NCBI RefSeq assembly: GCF_002896965.1 | Contig: NZ_LYMM01000043.1 | Location: 1-52,610, forward strand | Direction of reading: 5' to 3' | Length of the DNA: 52,610 bases | DNA from: Novosphingobium guangzhouense | Lineage (GTDB): Bacteria > Pseudomonadota > Alphaproteobacteria > Sphingomonadales > Sphingomonadaceae | In this document: one piece after another, positions 1 through 7,883 of the stretch | How the letters are laid out: each line of letters begins with the position of its first letter | Numbering within the stretch: the first letter of the stretch is position 1 | The notes under the pieces: model-generated | Database searches by the model: none | What the model was told of the DNA's origin: nothing | Seen by the model: only the letters and a program-made list of their open reading frames with translations | Made by a program: the position numbers and the translations under genes

Positions 1-75
1 GTCGTCATCCTCCGCCTCGTCGTCAGCCCCAATTAGCCAACGAACAAAGATGACCCGGGGGTGGTCCCCGATTAG

Positions 76-270
76 GCGCCGATCACCGAGTCAGGTGGGC
101 ACCACTTGCACGCCGAAACACAAGCCGCACTGACAAAGCAGCGATCAGAGGCGACCTGCAGCCTAGGTGCTTCCGCTCAAAACACCCTCGGTGCGGCGTT
201 CTGTGTCGCTGACGATGCCCTCTACGCGGCAAAGTCTGCCGGCAAGGGGATGTGGCGTTTTCAGGTCTAG
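76..270 (+). pseudogene. C-terminal remnant of a GGDEF (diguanylate cyclase) gene
   Basis: The open stretch after a stop at 73-75 ends with ADDALYAAKSAGKGMWRFQ, the hallmark C-terminal segment of GGDEF domains, preceded by ATCSLGAS, which matches the strand before it (usually VTxSIGxA). No start codon or GGDEF signature is found upstream in the window in this frame, and upstream frames are closed. I read it as the degraded tail of a diguanylate cyclase gene whose front lies outside the window or has been lost. It is unlikely to be expressed as a working enzyme. Confidence 0.6.
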
Positions 271-524
271 CCCGGCCTCCCCTTCTAGCGCGCGGATCCC
301 AATGCTGTCCGTCTCCGCAAGGGCGTGGCACCGCGCAGGGCCACCACCAAAGGCACCCTGTTATTTCAACGCACCGCGGGCACAGAGGAGCCTGAGTTCA
401 CCAAGCCGCAGTGCATGTTGCTCGGGGCATCCACCAGCCGGTATGTACCCCGGCTGGCGGATAACTTGCGTCGGCGGGATGTTGGGCCGGAGGTGCGAGA
501 CTGTCCTTCCGGCCCATCGCTCGC
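271..524. other. Non-coding stretch
   Basis: No open frame here shows protein-like composition or a ribosome binding site. The short frames present are shadows of each other. Nothing further is seen. Confidence 0.4.
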
Positions 525-728
525 TTACGCTGCGGTCGCCATTTCCGGAGGTTCCGATCCGTAGAGATCGCGCTTCCAACTAACGATCTGATCGCCGACG
601 GCAGCGTGGAGAGCCTTCAAGCGCCGAATTTCGGAATGGTCGGTGCAACCCCTCGCCGAGGCTTCAGCAAGAGCGAGTTCCAGACGCTTCCGTTCCTTGC
701 GAAACAAGTCGAACAGCTTCTCGGCCAT
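525..728 (-). CDS. Small conserved helical protein (YdcH/DUF465-like)
   Basis: A 67-residue protein that is almost all charged helix, with a segment EIRRLKALHAAVGDQI resembling the short helical hairpin of DUF465 (YdcH) proteins, which have no settled function. The start ATG has an AAAGG ribosome binding site about 8 bases upstream. It begins 2 bases after the stop of the preceding minus-strand gene, so the two are probably co-transcribed. The family call is tentative; the gene itself is well supported by its start region and composition. Confidence 0.6.
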   Translation of the reverse strand: MAEKLFDLFRKERKRLELALAEASARGCTDHSEIRRLKALHAAVGDQIVSWKRDLYGSEPPEMATAA

Positions 729-730
729 GG

Positions 731-934
731 TTACACCTTTCGGTCGGCGCGCCGCCGAACCACCGCGCTCACAGACTTGTGTCGGGATTGTCTTTGCGCC
801 TGCCTTGGAGCTAGCCGATCGCCTTCCGCGGAAGCATCTGACGCCCAGGACTGCAGAATGGCGCGTTTGACCTCATGTTCGAACTGGGGGTGCGCAACCG
901 GGTCAAGCGGGTGATGAAATTTGGAGAGGGACAT
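731..934 (-). CDS. Conserved sphingomonad small protein, function unknown
   Basis: A 67-residue protein starting at the ATG with an AAGGAGG site 7 bases upstream; a longer in-frame start exists but has no such site. It carries the segment EVKRAILQSWASDASA, a motif I recognise from uncharacterised sphingomonad proteins of 60-80 residues. The C-terminal half is arginine-rich. No enzymatic motif or membrane segment is visible. It forms an apparent two-gene operon with the small helical protein immediately downstream. Confidence 0.65.
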   Translation of the reverse strand: MSLSKFHHPLDPVAHPQFEHEVKRAILQSWASDASAEGDRLAPRQAQRQSRHKSVSAVVRRRADRKV

Positions 935-1566
935 TGCGTTGCCTCCTTTCTTCCAACTCTCCTCGTGCGGCAAGTGACTCGCCGCGCCCGAATAATTGCG
1001 CAAGTTGCCATCCTTTTCAAGGCGCTAGCTTTCCGCTCAGCGCAGTTCGGACTCCGTTAGGCCAAGTACGGAGCAAACAGCCCTCGCTGCTCGAAAAACG
1101 CGTGCGGGGCATCAGCGCTCGCGCGAACGTCACTGCTCGCGATGGGAACGATAGAGAGGCGAGGAAATAAGGTCCGCCTTGTGGTTATGCTGCGTCCCGA
1201 TCAGACAGCGTGCAAGCGCTTCAAGGGAGCGATCGAGGTCGTGGAGTTACGGTCGATATCACGGCCACATCACGGCCACGGTCACCGATCTCGGCTGGAC
1301 TGGCGTCGCCCTTGCAGGATGCATGTCTGGCGCTGATCTCCAATGACAGGCATGCTGATAGGCTGGCGCGAACAATTGTTCCGGGCGCACACGGCGTGTT
1401 TGCGCCGCCTTCCCGGCCAACGTTTCGGACAGTCATCGGCATAGGATCCGATTGCGCGCCGGCCCAGGCCTTGACGGTGGCCGAAGCCCTTGTCGGAGGG
1501 CAACGCCCTATGGTTCAATACCCTTGCGCCCTTCGACGGGCGGGCCAAGGTGAAAGGTCAAGCGAC
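935..1566. other. 632 bp without a convincing gene
   Basis: Around 1142-1340 two overlapping plus-strand frames together vaguely recall a PilZ domain (NKVRLVVMLR in one frame, ITATVTDLGWTG in another), which would need a frameshift between them. This is too weak to call. The rest shows no protein-like frame, terminator or repeat. Confidence 0.35.
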
Positions 1567-1815
1567 ATGACGGATGCCACTTCACTCTCGCAAACGGAAC
1601 AGGCGCTCGTTCGGGCCACCGGAGGTGCGATCCTGATGATCGCCACCCTGCTCCAGAGGGAAGGCCTGCTGTCGATGGAGGAACTCGGTGGCAAGCTTGG
1701 CATCTATGGCGTGATCAGCGCGGAGACCAGCAGGGAAGAAGGCCTCATTCTGGCCGCGTGGTCCGGGATGCTGTCAAGCATGGCGGGTGACCTGCCGAAG
1801 TTTCACAAGCACTGA
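1567..1815 (+). CDS. Small hypothetical protein
   Basis: An 82-residue protein. The ATG at 1567 was chosen over an upstream in-frame start because it has an AAAGG site 9 bases before it and because the composition becomes protein-like only from here. The product is mildly acidic, with a hydrophobic helix (GGAILMIATLLQREGLL) followed by an EELGGKLGIYG segment. No family is recognised. It is followed 19 bases later by the DUF1275 gene and may be translated from the same transcript. Confidence 0.5.
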   Translation: MTDATSLSQTEQALVRATGGAILMIATLLQREGLLSMEELGGKLGIYGVISAETSREEGLILAAWSGMLSSMAGDLPKFHKH

Positions 1816-1834
1816 TCCCTGCAGGGCCCCGACT

Positions 1835-2482
1835 ATGATTGCCTACGAGACGCGGTTTTGGGTATTGGCAGCGATGCTCGCGGCTCTGGCTGGCTACGTT
1901 GACGCGATCGGCTTCATCAGCCTTGGCGGCTTTTTCGTTTCATTCATGAGCGGCAATTCGACGCGCGTGGCGGTCGGGCTCATTCGGGACACCCCGGCGG
2001 CGCTCGTTGCAGGATTTCTGGTCCTGTCGTTCGTGACCGGGGTGATCGCAGGTTCTTTCGTCGCTTCGCGCGCCGCCCGACATCGTAAGCCCGCCGTGCT
2101 GGCGTTCGTGACCGGGCTTCTTACCGCCGCCGCATCCTTGAGCGAAGTGACTTCCCATCTGCCGGTTGCAATGGTTCTGGCGGCGGCCATGGGCGCGGAG
2201 AATGCCGTCTTCCAGCGTAACGGCGAAGTTTCGATCGGTGTGACCTACATGACCGGCGCGCTGGTCAAGCTGGGGCAGCATATCGCGTCGGCTTTCATGG
2301 GCGGCCCGAAGTGGAATTGGGCGCCCTATCTGATCTTGTGGGCATCGTTGGTCTGCGGGGCTTCCCTGGGTGCTTTCACTTTCATCCGGGCGGGTAACGT
2401 CGCGATCTGGGTGGCGGTATTGGCCGCGGGTGCAAGCGCTGCCTATGCTGCGATGGCGGAAGCATCCAGGCGAGCGCCATAG
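1835..2482 (+). CDS. DUF1275 / YoaK family integral membrane protein
   Basis: 215 residues with about six hydrophobic segments across the whole length. The family signature is present: a first helix containing GYVDAIGFISLGGFFVSFMSGN, followed by a threonine/arginine step, and later MGAENAVFQR and TYMTGALVKLG. The length matches the family (about 210-230). The start at 1835 gives the usual short N-terminus before the first membrane helix; a frame extension upstream lies inside the preceding gene. The family is thought to be a membrane transporter or permease of unknown substrate. Confidence 0.88.
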   Translation: MIAYETRFWVLAAMLAALAGYVDAIGFISLGGFFVSFMSGNSTRVAVGLIRDTPAALVAGFLVLSFVTGVIAGSFVASRAARHRKPAVLAFVTGLLTAAASLSEVTSHLPVAMVLAAAMGAENAVFQRNGEVSIGVTYMTGALVKLGQHIASAFMGGPKWNWAPYLILWASLVCGASLGAFTFIRAGNVAIWVAVLAAGASAAYAAMAEASRRAP

Positions 2483-2513
2483 GATTGCCAGGTTGCGCGT
2501 GACCACCCCACGG

Positions 2514-2795
2514 TCAGTAGGCATCCTCGGGAAATTGTAGGCATTCCGCCACTCGGTCGAGGGTCGGAGCATATTTGGCAGCAAGGCTTTCGGGGTAGCG
2601 AAACCGCATCGCTATCAGCCGGTCGCCGACCCTGACGGCCTTTGTGCGCAGGGCCTGGTCCACCCGCGTCCCGGATACGACAAACCAGTTCTCTGCGCGC
2701 GCGACCAGGGCGACATGGGTAAGTCTTTCCGCTCCAGTTGTCAGCCATCGCCCATCTGCAAAATATACAGCACCACGCCAGAGCGCGCCCCGCAA
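2514..2795 (-). CDS. Hypothetical protein, probably truncated at the N-terminus
   Basis: A 93-residue frame beginning at TTG, ending with the protein-like segment MRFRYPESLAAKYAPTLDRV. Composition is that of a real protein, but the frame is open upstream only to a stop near 2822 and there is no ATG or ribosome binding site. I therefore think it is the C-terminal part of a longer protein whose front is lost. A plus-strand frame opposite it also reads partly well (LFFDYRQPG near 2815-2830), so the assignment is uncertain. Function unknown. Confidence 0.35.
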   Translation of the reverse strand: MRGALWRGAVYFADGRWLTTGAERLTHVALVARAENWFVVSGTRVDQALRTKAVRVGDRLIAMRFRYPESLAAKYAPTLDRVAECLQFPEDAY

Positions 2796-3035
2796 CCATC
2801 CCGGATACGGGCTGTTCTTCGACTATCGACAACCGGGAACCATCGAAAGCCCGGGCGGCGACCTAGTGGCGGATGTGATCGAGTGGCTTGATGATAAAGC
2901 GCTTTCGCTTGAGTGGCATGCTGAAGCATAGTCCGCATGGCAACTCAGCCTGTATTGAAAGGGCGCGGGTGGTATGAATTATCATTCCGGTAAGGTTTCG
3001 CCCCGAGAATAGGCCTGCAATTTCTGGAGCCTTCA

Positions 3036-3365
3036 GTGCGTCGCCGTCGCTCTCCACCCGTCGATGATAGACGGATCGTCCGCCAGCCGGTCGATTATCG
3101 CTTTCTCGCCGAGCATGCGAAGTTCGGTGAGATCGATATGCATATGGCAAACATATCACCGCACGGGTTCATGGTGGACCAAGAACCTGACTTGATGCCC
3201 GGTGAACGGTTGACGATCAGGCTGCCAGCGATTGGTCGGATCGAGGCGCACCTCGTTTGGCGTCATGGTGGCAGGGCTGGATTTCAATTTGAACGGCTCA
3301 TTTCGCCGAATGACTTCGCGAACCTTATCGCCACGCTCGGTGCTGAGAAGCCCGGCCCGCCTTAG
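3036..3365 (+). CDS. PilZ domain protein
   Basis: 109 residues starting at GTG. The N-terminal RRIVRQPVDYRF, the strand pair with ISPHGFMVD and the later LPAIGRIEAHLVWRHGGRAGFQF follow the PilZ fold pattern (R-rich N-terminus, N-x-S-x-x-G, hydrophobic barrel strands ending in G-x-x-F). The canonical cyclic-di-GMP binding pattern is RxxxR plus D/NxSxxG; here RRIVRQ and NISPHG are consistent with it. It is a single-domain protein that could act as a cyclic-di-GMP receptor. Two membrane cyclic-di-GMP enzymes occur at 21,680-25,933 in the same window. Confidence 0.75.
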   Translation: MRRRRSPPVDDRRIVRQPVDYRFLAEHAKFGEIDMHMANISPHGFMVDQEPDLMPGERLTIRLPAIGRIEAHLVWRHGGRAGFQFERLISPNDFANLIATLGAEKPGPP

Positions 3366-3652
3366 CATCGCGCCGTCACGAAACTTGTTGCCCGATTCAT
3401 TGCCGGTACGTAAAAAAGCGCTGTCCTCTTACCGGGACAGTCTAGCGACCCACTTGCCCTGGCAAGGCTATCTTGCCGGGGCATTTTCTCGCAGGGGCGG
3501 CAACCTGGCATGCATTGCGTGGTCTGCGTTTACCTTAGGTTTGGCGTGGTCCAGCGGGCTGCCGGGTTCTTTAACTGAGAAACGCGGCCCATAGGGTCGA
3601 TGCGTAGCCACCAATTTCGAGGTATGGTCGTCCTATGGAGATACCATAAAAA

Positions 3653-3681
3653 GTGCCTCGGCGATGACATCGCCAAGGCAC
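3653..3681 (-). terminator. Long hairpin, intrinsic terminator in minus orientation
   Basis: GTGCCTCGGCGAT pairs with ATCGCCAAGGCAC over 13 positions with one mismatch around a three-base loop. Read on the minus strand it is followed at once by TTTTTAT, so it has the form of a strong Rho-independent terminator for leftward transcription. No convincing minus-strand protein gene lies directly upstream, so it may end a small RNA or a decayed gene. Confidence 0.6.
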
Positions 3682-3871
3682 GTCGAGGTTGAGCTACAGG
3701 TCCCTAGCTTTACCTTCCCGACGCTTTCCTTTCAAGGTTTGTGGGGTTCTGCGACTGGGTTGCCGGAGCAGGTTTGGCAGCATATTCTGCCCCAGGCGGT
3801 AATGACCGTAAAACCATTGTATGGGAGATGATCCTGCCGGGCGCGATAGCAGAAAGCTCTAAGGGTCAAGT

Positions 3872-4051
3872 ATGCGTTTGTCTGTACCGTTTTGCCTGTT
3901 TGACAGGCACTCGCCAATTCGGTCCGGGGTCACTTGGGATGGGCTGAACTATGTCGGCACCTGCCGCCATTGCGGCAGCGCGATCCGCCGAAAATCACAT
4001 CGCGTGTGGGCGCGTGACTGGATGGAGGGTGGCGCCGTCAAACCTCCATGA
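3872..4051 (+). CDS. 59-residue one-CxxC protein, sphingomonad type
   Basis: A short gene of 59 residues with an AAGGG site 6 bases before its ATG. It has the pattern CLFDRHSPIRSGVTWDG, then TCRHCGSAIRR and WARDWM, a conserved arrangement I recognise in small alphaproteobacterial proteins: an N-terminal cysteine/histidine, a CxxC knuckle, and a basic tryptophan-containing end. It probably binds zinc using the N-terminal Cys/His and the CxxC pair. Function unknown. It lies on the strand opposite to the terminator-like hairpin to its left. Confidence 0.65.
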   Translation: MRLSVPFCLFDRHSPIRSGVTWDGLNYVGTCRHCGSAIRRKSHRVWARDWMEGGAVKPP

Positions 4052-4406
4052 GCATAAACGTGCGCAGGTAAGTGCCGTGGATGAGGCCCGATCGAAACAT
4101 ACACATGCCCATCGCCGGCAGGGCGATCGAGGATGGTCATGAGGCGATCCCCGGTGAAGCGACCAAGGCTGGCATCATGAAACCGCGAAAACTCAAGCAC
4201 TGTCAGCCAACCTGGCTCTGGATGCCGCCGGACTATGAATGTTGCGGGTGCAGCGAGCGGTGATAACCTGCATTCATCAAGCCAGGCCCCGCAGGTGAGC
4301 CGAATTGCTACCTGCGTGCGGCGAGTGAAGCCATTTCAAGGCTTCTTCCGGAACGGCTACCGGCCCATGACGTTGGAGATGCCGATTGAGGCAGCAATCA
4401 GAGGAG
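4052..4406. other. 355 bp with no supported gene
   Basis: A 63-residue plus-strand frame (ending at 4263, with WLWMPPDYECCGCSER at its end) and an 83-residue minus-strand frame (3949-4200) overlap here. Neither has a good ribosome binding site, and the second lies across the better supported gene at 3872. I leave both uncalled. Confidence 0.35.
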
Positions 4407-4412
4407 ATGAGC

Positions 4413-4664
4413 GTGTTTCGCAAAACCGTTCTGCTCGACGGTGGTCCCTGCCACGGGATGAGTGTGGTTTGGGATGGGGGCAGTGAGCTGCGGATGGTCA
4501 GATGCTTGAAGGGCTTCGCGCCGTGGCCGCGCAACGCCGCCCCGCCTTTGGTCGCGAGTGAACTCTACCGGCCATCAATCGACTCGCCCTCGATTTTCGT
4601 TTGGGCGGATGGAGCCCATTCCACTGCCCGAAAGTGCCATGCTCTGAACAATGCGGAGGCATAG
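4413..4664 (+). CDS. Small conserved hypothetical protein
   Basis: About 83 residues. The AGAGGAG site at 4400-4406 abuts the ATG at 4407 but sits six bases before the in-frame GTG at 4413, so the GTG is the more likely start. The protein opens with RKTVLLDGGPCHGMSVVWDGG, a pattern I have seen at the start of short uncharacterised proteins, and its remainder is compact and non-repetitive. No domain can be named. It stands alone. Confidence 0.55.
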   Translation: MFRKTVLLDGGPCHGMSVVWDGGSELRMVRCLKGFAPWPRNAAPPLVASELYRPSIDSPSIFVWADGAHSTARKCHALNNAEA

Positions 4665-4851
4665 CCCCGCCCGTCCTAGGTGTATGTCACAAATCCTGCC
4701 GCGGCGCGGTGTGCCCTTCGCCATCGTGCGGCGGGCGGCACTTGCCTCGCCCGGCCGGTGGCCGTGACATCAATAAGGAAGTGGAACTCAAGCTGCGCTC
4801 AGGTCTTCTGAGCTAAGGGAGTTCACGCTGCCGTGAAACAGGGAGGTCGGA

Positions 4852-5013
4852 TTGTCGGGACTTAACGGGAAGTATACGTCCAAAGGACGGTTCCTGGTCG
4901 CGGCAATCGCCGCGATGACGGTCGTGATTATGGTCCTGGCTGCGCGCGCTATGATGCCTGAGAGGCAAGTGGACCGCATGGTCGTGCCCCCGGCCCCTAA
5001 ACACGGGCAATGA
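4852..5013 (+). CDS. Small single-pass membrane protein
   Basis: A 53-residue protein starting at TTG, chosen because a CAGGGAGG site lies 5 bases upstream. Residues about 13-32 form one hydrophobic helix (FLVAAIAAMTVVIMVLAARA) preceded by lysine and arginine, giving an N-in orientation, and followed by a short proline-rich polar tail (VVPPAPKHGQ). Function unknown; the ribosome binding site and clear topology make the gene plausible. Confidence 0.5.
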   Translation: MSGLNGKYTSKGRFLVAAIAAMTVVIMVLAARAMMPERQVDRMVVPPAPKHGQ

Positions 5014-5803
5014 CGCAAACGGATCGACCTGGATCAATTCGCAAACGGGTGATCCAAACAGTTTGATCAGCTTTTTGCGGACTTCGCCGGCAACAAATGT
5101 GCGCTGGAGCCGTTAGGCCGGCGACCCTCATCCAGTCGCTTCTTCCGGAGCCTGGATACTCGGGCCCGGCCGTTGGGCATCTCGGCCCGCTGCGACGGCC
5201 GGGCCCATCTTTCGGAGCGCTCGGAATGTGCGACGAACTGCATATCGGTCAGGAACGCAAAAGCCGAAAGCTCCGTTGATCTCTCAAACAGAACAAGCCA
5301 GTCGCAGACTTGTGGCCCAGCGACCAGTCACCCTCCCCCCGCGGCGCTGGGCCAGCACTTTCCTGAGGCAAAGAGCGCTGAAGGCCTCCTAATCCAAAAT
5401 GACCGCTATGCATGTGCGGCATCCCCGGCTAAGGCCGACAAAAGATGCTGTGACCTGGCCGGTTTGCAGCATCGTGGGTGTCAGGCTTGGTTTCCACCAG
5501 TCCCTGGGTCTGGCACCCACTCGTTGTCCGCAAGATGACGCCCGTGATTGAGCATACCGACAGGAAAGTAGGTCCCGCGCGCAGAACTGTCGGTCATGTC
5601 GGGCAGCATCGCCGTGAAGGTCGATCTTCATCGGCATCGCAGCAGCGAGCGCCAACCCATGGTCGGCACTTCGGAGGCTACTTGAACTGGTCGGCGACCA
5701 GGGCTGATCGACGTGGCTTGTAGACACCGGGTATGCGATCTATGACTCAGGCCCACTAAAAAGCGCGCAGTATTGGCAGATCGGCTACGCAGTCGATCGA
5801 GAA
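5014..5803. other. 790 bp with no recognisable gene
   Basis: Frames on both strands are short and compositionally poor. From about 5727 the plus frame that leads into the next entry reads like protein (GYAIYDSGPL, YWQIGYAVDRE) but lacks any start codon until 5804, so the end of this stretch may be the front of a truncated gene. Confidence 0.35.
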
Positions 5804-6166
5804 GTGGGCGCGACCCGCTTGGCAGCGATGATCTTGCCCTGCTTCGGTATCGCCGCCGGCATGGCAAAGGCCGACGACACGGATGGCATGAATGCAGAGC
5901 GCCGAACATGGCTGCGGGATGTCGCCAACGAGAATATCGAACCCAATGCTTGGTCCAATCGGGTTCGACAGTTGGCGGCCGACCTGCTTGACGGCGCCGG
6001 CGGATTACGCGCCGATCCGCAGGGATCGGCCGTTGTGCTGGGGACTGACCTGGTATTGCGCAAGCGCCGGCCCGACGCCTTTGTGACCGTACGGGCCTCT
6101 TTCGGTGGAACAGCTAAGGGACCTGATGACGGCCCTGCTCTCTTCCCCCAGCCCCGCCGAGGGTGA
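5804..6166 (+). CDS. Hypothetical protein fragment
   Basis: A 120-residue frame beginning at a GTG without a ribosome binding site. The frame is protein-like and remains so for about 25 codons upstream of that GTG, back to a TGA near 5708, with no start codon. This suggests a gene whose N-terminus has been lost. The last 40 bases overlap the start of the following gene. No domain is recognised; residues such as DTDGMNAERRTWL are consistent with a soluble helical protein. Confidence 0.35.
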   Translation: MGATRLAAMILPCFGIAAGMAKADDTDGMNAERRTWLRDVANENIEPNAWSNRVRQLAADLLDGAGGLRADPQGSAVVLGTDLVLRKRRPDAFVTVRASFGGTAKGPDDGPALFPQPRRG

Positions 6167-6788
6167 GCTCGAGCGCGCGGCAATCTGGCTGTCGGCACTC
6201 GATTTGCTCGTAAATTGGATATCCGCTGAACTCGTTCCCGACTTTGACAGCCTGGCGGTGATGCTCGAAGCCACACAATCGGCTTTCCGACGCTGGGTTT
6301 GGGATGCACGACCGAACAGAAGGGAAATCGGTCCGGCGCGTTGGCTGATCGATTCCGAAGCACATGTTCAGGCCTTCCTTTGGGCGATCCTCGAGCCTCG
6401 TTTCGGGGACGACCTGGTCGACGAGCAATATCTGCCGGGCTTCGAGCAGAAACAGCCACGCTTCGATTTCGGGGTCCGGAGGCTGAAGACCATAGTGGAG
6501 GTCAAGATGGTCCGCTCCGCGAGTGACTTCAGCAAGATCGAGGAGGAGTTCGCAGGGGATTTGGGTCTTTATTTCATGGACCTGCCGCGCTGGGATCGGA
6601 TGATTGTTTATATTTACGATGACAGCAACGTCGCTCACTCCGAGCGCTACGACACTTTGCGCTCTGCACTTCGTCAACGAGACTTGCGAATACGAGATGT
6701 CATCTTCGTCCAGCGGCCGGGCATGATCCCGCCGCGGAACCGACGCGCCCCGTGGTCCCCGCTTGACGGTAGTTCAGCAGATACATAG
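6126..6788 (+). CDS. PD-(D/E)XK nuclease-like protein (DpnII/MboI-type C-terminal domain)
   Basis: 220 residues. The ATG at 6126 has an AAGGGA site 4 bases upstream and is preferred over the GTG at 6105. The N-terminal 90 residues are helical. The middle carries a nuclease core: PRFDFGVRRLKTIVEVKM, where an aspartate and the ExK (EVK) at strand positions match the PD-(D/E)XK active site, followed by the helix FSKIEEEFAGDLGLYF and a strand MIVYIYDDS. This arrangement is that of the domain shared by DpnII/MboI-like restriction enzymes and defence proteins. The N-terminal part is shorter than in full-length relatives. A role in DNA cleavage is inferred, not shown. Confidence 0.62.
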   Translation: MTALLSSPSPAEGELERAAIWLSALDLLVNWISAELVPDFDSLAVMLEATQSAFRRWVWDARPNRREIGPARWLIDSEAHVQAFLWAILEPRFGDDLVDEQYLPGFEQKQPRFDFGVRRLKTIVEVKMVRSASDFSKIEEEFAGDLGLYFMDLPRWDRMIVYIYDDSNVAHSERYDTLRSALRQRDLRIRDVIFVQRPGMIPPRNRRAPWSPLDGSSADT

Positions 6789-6990
6789 TCGTCTCGTTGT
6801 CGTCTTCCCGGTTCCGGGCGCGAGCAATGCGACGGCTGTGTCATCGGAAAGATCTTGAGGCTGGCCATTACGTAATTGGCGAACAACCGCAGCAGCCAGG
6901 CTCCTGGTCGAGCCCGTCCGCCATCGCCGAGCGACTGATCAGCGCCGAGCGAAAATGCCGTAACACGCCGGAGCGTGGACGCTTCCTTTC

Positions 6991-7020
6991 ACAGGATCCA
7001 GGTCTTTTACAGGATCCAGG
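6991..7020. repeat. 18-bp period tandem repeat
   Basis: ACAGGATCCAGG occurs at 6991-7002 and again at 7009-7020, a direct repeat with an 18-bp period. It lies in a stretch (6789-7123) with no supported gene. It resembles the 19-bp duplication 250 bases further on, which breaks a gene. Confidence 0.7.
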
Positions 7021-7123
7021 CGAGCGTATCCAGGCATCGCCGGGCGACACGCACTTCGCCATGATTTCGGCCAATCAGATTTCCGACAACCCTACGTTGC
7101 CCTTTTGCGCCTTTGGCCCGATT

Positions 7124-7412
7124 TCAGAGCGGAAGCAGCGAGAGCTGCATCTGGTCGTCATCCGACGAAGCGTCAGCAAAAGCGGCCTGCTTCTCCTTGC
7201 CCTTTGGCCCGGCGATCACCGTGCGGTCGGGCTCGATGAGATGCCGCGTGATCTCCACCTTCTCGCGGAGGCGCTGAAGCCTCGCGGAGGCGCTGAAGCA
7301 CTGCCGGGAAGATGTCGCGGAGCTGCCCACAGTCGCCTTGCGTGGCATCGGCGCGATCGGCCTGCTCGAAGCAATGCTGTGCCAGCGCGATCAGTTCTTC
7401 GTCGGTCACCAT
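7124..7412 (-). pseudogene. Small hypothetical gene broken by a 19-bp tandem duplication
   Basis: The frame from the ATG at 7412 reads MVTDEELIALAQHCFEQAD and runs well to FPAVLQRLRE, then turns into low-quality sequence. A second frame picks up exactly at LQRLREKVEITRHLIEP and continues to LSLLPL and a stop at 7124. The DNA between holds two perfect copies of a 19-bp unit. Removing one copy restores a single 89-codon reading frame. Function unknown; the intact protein would be acidic and helical. Its start overlaps the stop of the upstream gene (ATGGTGA), showing they were an operon. Confidence 0.75.
7262..7299. repeat. Perfect 19-bp tandem duplication
   Basis: The unit CTCGCGGAGGCGCTGAAGC occurs at 7262-7280 and directly again at 7281-7299. 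Because 19 is not a multiple of three, it shifts the frame of the gene at 7124-7412. Confidence 0.95.
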
Positions 7413-7671
7413 GACACCCAATCCAGTTCGGCGGCGTCGACGGCTTCGAACATCTCCGGATCGGCGCCGGTGTCGCCCAGGCGCTTGCGCACCGCATCCG
7501 GGGTGCCGTCTCTTGGAAAACCGCGATCCGACTTTGCGATGGACGCAAGCTGACCGACGAACCGCCCCGCTCGGTTTGTTCCAGGATCCATCGACCAAAA
7601 GGCAGCGACTTCGTTCTGGTCCCGCAGGCTCCAAGGTCGAGCGGGCCATCCATTCTGGCGAGGTGGGGCAT
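7406..7671 (-). pseudogene. YozE SAM-like protein gene with a frameshift
   Basis: Two frames join to one family pattern: the first gives SLPFGRWILEQTERGG, and the second, starting from the same bases, gives FVGQLASIAKSDRGFPRDG then AVRKRLGDTGADPEMFEAVDAAELDW. Together these match the YozE SAM-like fold (F-x-x-W-L...IGDLA-D-x-F P...). A one-base change in the G/C run at about 7561-7568 separates them. The gene most likely encoded an about 88-residue protein. It overlaps the next gene by the sequence ATGGTGA. A sequencing error in a homopolymer would look the same. Confidence 0.6.
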
Positions 7672-7688
7672 TTCAGAATCACTCCATC

Positions 7689-7883
7689 TTGGAATGCAAG
7701 GAAGGCGTCGATGTCGGCGTGCAATGCGCCTGCAGCCATACCGCCCGGCTCGGTCCGAAGGCCACCTCCAAAAGCTGCATTACAAAGGGCCTCGACACCC
7801 GCATGCCGGCCATCAAGGCGCGGCTGAAGTCCAGGGCGTGCGGACGTCGTGACGTCGAATGCTTGCCGGTGGAGCGCGACTGA
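7689..7883 (+). CDS. Possible zinc-knuckle small protein
   Basis: About 64 residues from a TTG without a clear ribosome binding site. The frame shows VGVQCACSHTARLG, then DTRMPAIKARLKSRACGRRDVEC. This recalls small sphingomonad proteins with a CxC-x-H pattern and a later CxxC near RL(K/R)C-x-x-CG. One expected cysteine is replaced (KSRACG), so the zinc site may be damaged. Its TGA stop overlaps the ATG of the next gene (TGATG), which favours translational coupling and supports reality. Confidence 0.4.
   Translation: MECKEGVDVGVQCACSHTARLGPKATSKSCITKGLDTRMPAIKARLKSRACGRRDVECLPVERD

Noticed and set aside
1142..1340. Possible PilZ gene split by a frameshift
   Set aside because: Only short segments look right, no complete motif is formed by joining the two frames, and no ribosome binding site supports a start.
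3949..4263. Overlapping 83-residue minus and 63-residue plus frames
   Set aside because: No ribosome binding sites, and the first is antisense to the better supported 59-residue gene at 3872-4051.
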